From assembly GCA_018350325.1 (NCBI GenBank), contig JAEVLN010000008.1:496001-560000 (forward strand): a stretch of DNA of 64,000 nt, read 5' to 3'. Under the pieces are notes generated by a model. That model saw nothing but the letters and a program-made list of their open reading frames with translations. It ran no database searches and had not been told where the DNA came from. This DNA comes from Globodera rostochiensis. Lineage: Eukaryota; Nematoda; Chromadorea; Rhabditida; Heteroderidae. Position numbers and translations under genes: made by a program. Shown here one piece after another: positions 59,396 to 64,000 of this stretch. Within the stretch, counting starts at the first letter, position 1; each line of letters opens with the position of its first letter.

Positions 59396-61717
59396 GCAAA
59401 TGCTGCATTTATGTTCGGCAGAATCAACAACGCTTGGCCTCATGTCGCCGTTTATGGGTTTTGGTTTTAAACCTTTTCTATTTAAAATTCAAAAACATCA
59501 TTTTAGTTTTGTTTACCCAATGCTCGTCCTGGTGATGATAGCTCCGTTGAGCGCGGTGTAATAAATGCTTATTGACACTTTGACATAATGTGGTGATTAA
59601 TGAGAATAAATTGCTTTCAGAATGTTGGGGATGAGCAAACGCGAGAAGAGGGAGGGCGACCGACGCTTTGTATTTAATTAATGCTTTATAAAATTGGCAA
59701 AAAAATGTTCCCTTTAAAGCCGAACCCGCTGTACCAGCTGATCTCACTTCTGTGCTTTTGTGCCTGGGTCTCTCTGCTGTCGCCACTTCCTTTCACCGTT
59801 TGGGTCATTTTGAAGCCCTTCATTAACTAATTATTATAATTAAATTTGGCATTTTTATTAATTATACAAAGGGAATTAAACACTTTTTTAAATCTTCAGT
59901 AATTTTCAGTATTACGTGCTTGGCGATGGGCTTCGTCACTTGAACCAATCGGTGCCCATGTGCCATCTTTATCGCACTTCAATGGAGGCGCTTCTTATTT
60001 AATATATTACGAATAACAAAACTCACTTTTTTAGGTCATTCCCCACACAATGGACACTCTCGTCACACTGTTCTCTGTATTTGTTTATTTTTAAATCATT
60101 TTTAATATTTAATTTAATTGAAAAATTTGATTATTACAATTAGGAAGAGCATTTCAAAAGGTTTATAACTTATTTTATAGCAATGCATTCTGCTAATATT
60201 AACCTATTTGAAGATTGGACACTTTTTGACTTTTAAATTTAACAATAAATTTGCTTACAACTCCAATGATTAATTATATTTAATATTTTATTTAGGTTTT
60301 GCTTGCCGTTGCCAGGTATTATTGATCAATAATCAAATAGTAAAAGGACAAATTTTGCAAAGGTTTCTCACGCAATACCATCGGAATACGTTAAAACTTC
60401 GGACGGTAATTAATGTTGATGTTTAATGTCAAATTATTTTATTCCAAAAGGTGGAGCGTTTCTCGCGCGCCATTTTGTTCATCATCACTTTAAGTGTTCT
60501 GCTCGGTATCATGCGATTTTTTGAACACGATGCTGCCCTATACAGGCAAATGGGGCACTTATTTTTAAACAAAAGTGCCATTTAAAGCTTCTGCATGGAC
60601 ACGGAGCCGGGTCCGTATTGGGCACAGCGTTGTATGATCACAGACGGGTGGGAATCTCTTCTAATTTTGCGAATTCCAGTTACCCCGTTTACAATTTTGA
60701 ATTATATTCCGAGTTGCTTTTCACAAAAAAAACTAAAAGTTTTTAGGCCGGCACTTTCTGTTCTCCTTAAGCAATTTAATTTTCCCAAATGTTTTTAGCT
60801 CATTGATCAGTTTTCTACGCCTGAACCGGCCCTTCTGGAAAGTGTTCCTTCCCATGGCCGATCTGTTCGCACAATTTCTTCTGCCTGGCTCCTGCCTGAT
60901 CCTTCTCCACATCGGCTTTAACCGGGAGCCGGTGATCGACATTGGCAATGAGAACAGTCACAACAGATTTGGACGATCGTTGCGCGATCAGACAAAGTCA
61001 GTAGAGTATTTAAACAATAATTTTTACATTCTATTTTGCAAATTCATGATCAGCAGAAACCATATTGCTGAATTACTCTTTCAAAATTGTTAAAAATTTA
61101 GAATTCTAATCTACGCCATTACCTGCGCCTTTCTCGTCGTTCAACTGCCGACCAGTGCTGTCACCGTTCTCAGTTTGACTGTTACCCATTTCGGCACCAA
61201 CAGAGTACTGACACTGCTCGCACTTCTGCTCGGCCATCTCCAGCCGCTGTTTGCCGTGTCCACAATCACAGCCAACTGCGGAGGCTTGTTGACCGCATAT
61301 TATGTGATTGTAAAGGACGATGACCTGGGTTAGCTCAATAAAAGCTAATAATGAACAATAAATTAATTTGTCTTTTCAAAGATGTTGATCATGACGCGTC
61401 AATATCGTCGACGGAGGTTGAGGGCGTACATGGCCATTTACTCAGGGAACAGCGCCAACTGAGAAGGCCCAGTGCGTACAGGTTGGTGGTCTAAAAAGTT
61501 TTTATAGAATTGGTCGATTCGACGACATAAAATCATTTCATTTTAATTACTCAAAATTTCATTTAGAAATTATTTGTCGACATCTCGAAGCTTCGACACC
61601 GCTTCGATGTCTTTTTCCCGTAGAGGCAGTGAATTTCCGGATCCGATTGTTCACCATTGGATTACGCCCTCACCCGTCCCATCGCCAGTCCGTGGTGAAC
61701 CGTCGTCTTCCTCATGA
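59396..61717 (+). CDS. Rhodopsin-class peptide-receptor-like GPCR (at least 419 aa; 5' end uncertain)
   Basis: Exons: 59396-59457, 59507-59557, 59621-59669, 59720-59803, 59910-59987, 60035-60076, 60296-60315, 60363-60405, 60451-60545, 60588-60647, 60799-60996, 61102-61328, 61382-61481, 61567-61717. Seven helices are visible: TM1 [21 protein letters not shown]2 [20 protein letters not shown]3 [18 protein letters not shown] (ARF in place of DRY), TM4 [17 protein letters not shown]5 [21 protein letters not shown]6 [18 protein letters not shown]7 [16 protein letters not shown]. Cys residues in loops 1 and 2 can form the usual disulphide. The C-tail is Ser-rich with phosphorylation-like sites. Layout resembles FMRFamide/DMSR-type receptors of nematodes; the ligand is unknown. 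Introns at 59988 and 60546 begin with GC. In-frame ATG at 59411 is a possible start. Confidence 0.85.
59988..60034 (+). other. GC-AG intron in the GPCR gene
   Basis: Donor GAG|GCGCTT, phase 0; there is no GT before the next in-frame stop. The join gives [14 protein letters not shown]. Confidence 0.8.
60546..60587 (+). other. GC-AG intron in the GPCR gene
   Basis: Donor ACAG|GCAAAT, phase 2, joins to CTTCTGC to give [12 protein letters not shown]. The only GT (60575) is out of phase. Confidence 0.8.
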
Positions 61718-62241
61718 ATTTTGTCATCATTTTCACGCCTTTTGTTTGTTTATTTGTATTTAATTTGTATTTAATATGTTAAAATGATAAAAAGTCCAAA
61801 ATGTTTTTTTTGAAACAAATTCTCACTTTTTATAAACGAAATTGATTCACTAATTTAAATTGGTAAGCCTAAAATAGAGAAAAAAAACTTAAAATAGCTC
61901 CTGACCCAATCATTAAGTCAAAATTTGTGTGTTATTTCAAAAATAGTAAATAATATGTATAATGAATGATTTTACGTTTGCCTTATTAAATTTTATAAAA
62001 ATAAAAATTCCAAACAAAAAAGGAATTCCAATTGTCGACTTTTGATAGATTTTCTATTATATTTTGTTCTATTAAAAATGGGTAATTTTAGCGTTTTGGC
62101 TCTGTTTCCCTTTTTGGCATTTTTATTTGCAATTAACATTATGTAAATTGATATCGTATAAAATTATTTTAAATTTAAAACAACTTTCTATAAACATTAC
62201 ATTGAAACAAAATCATACAATTTTATATATATTATCAATTA
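61718..62241. other. Convergent intergenic region
   Basis: AT-rich 3' flanks of the GPCR (+) and NALCN (-) genes; no further feature seen. Confidence 0.6.
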
Positions 62242-63985
<1,744 letters not shown>

Positions 63986-64000
63986 CTAAAAGTTTTAAAT

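Overview
The window is nuclear DNA from a nematode. Genes are broken by many 40-250 bp introns ending in TTTTCAG- or TTTAG-like acceptors. There are two cuticle collagens, a ground-like secreted protein, and nematode versions of conserved animal genes (NAD+ synthetase, NF-YC, TTC38, FEZF, a Kv channel, the NALCN/NCA leak channel). About ten introns start with GC instead of GT. Such enrichment has been reported for plant-parasitic cyst nematodes (Globodera), so a tylenchid/cyst nematode is my best guess, as inference. Exon models were built by hand from splice signals, reading phase and remembered protein families; none was checked by a search.

Left part (1-30.4 kb). A partial copy of a ground-like gene sits at the edge (1-517, -). 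Next is a 12-exon BTB-type protein (2089-5413, -), then about 10.7 kb of gene-poor DNA full of G/C homopolymers and a 72-bp minisatellite (5.4-16.1 kb). After that come a 72-aa secreted peptide (16072-16374, +), a cuticle collagen (16990-18491, +), a FEZF zinc-finger repressor (20339-22279, -), a 101-aa secreted basic protein (26395-26770, -) and an unrecognised membrane protein (28607-30360, -). Three short non-autonomous hAT-like elements with perfect 8-bp target duplications lie at 19.4, 28.0 and 30.5 kb.

Middle (30.8-46.6 kb, mostly +). Here are glutamine-dependent NAD+ synthetase (19 exons, 5 GC-AG introns), NF-YC, a small secreted proline-rich protein, the complete second copy of the ground-like gene (inverted relative to the first, about 37 kb away) and a 17-exon voltage-gated K+ channel.

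Right part (48.7-64 kb). An unrecognised Ser/Thr-rich protein (-) is followed by TTC38 (+), a second cuticle collagen (+), a peptide-receptor-like GPCR (+) and the 3' end of the NALCN/NCA sodium leak channel gene (-, continuing past the right edge).

The genes do not form an operon-like pathway. The points of interest are the splice-donor biology (GC donors; two in-place tandem duplications that copy a splice donor in two channel genes), the inverted segmental duplication, and the hAT-like miniature elements that share an internal GC-rich module.
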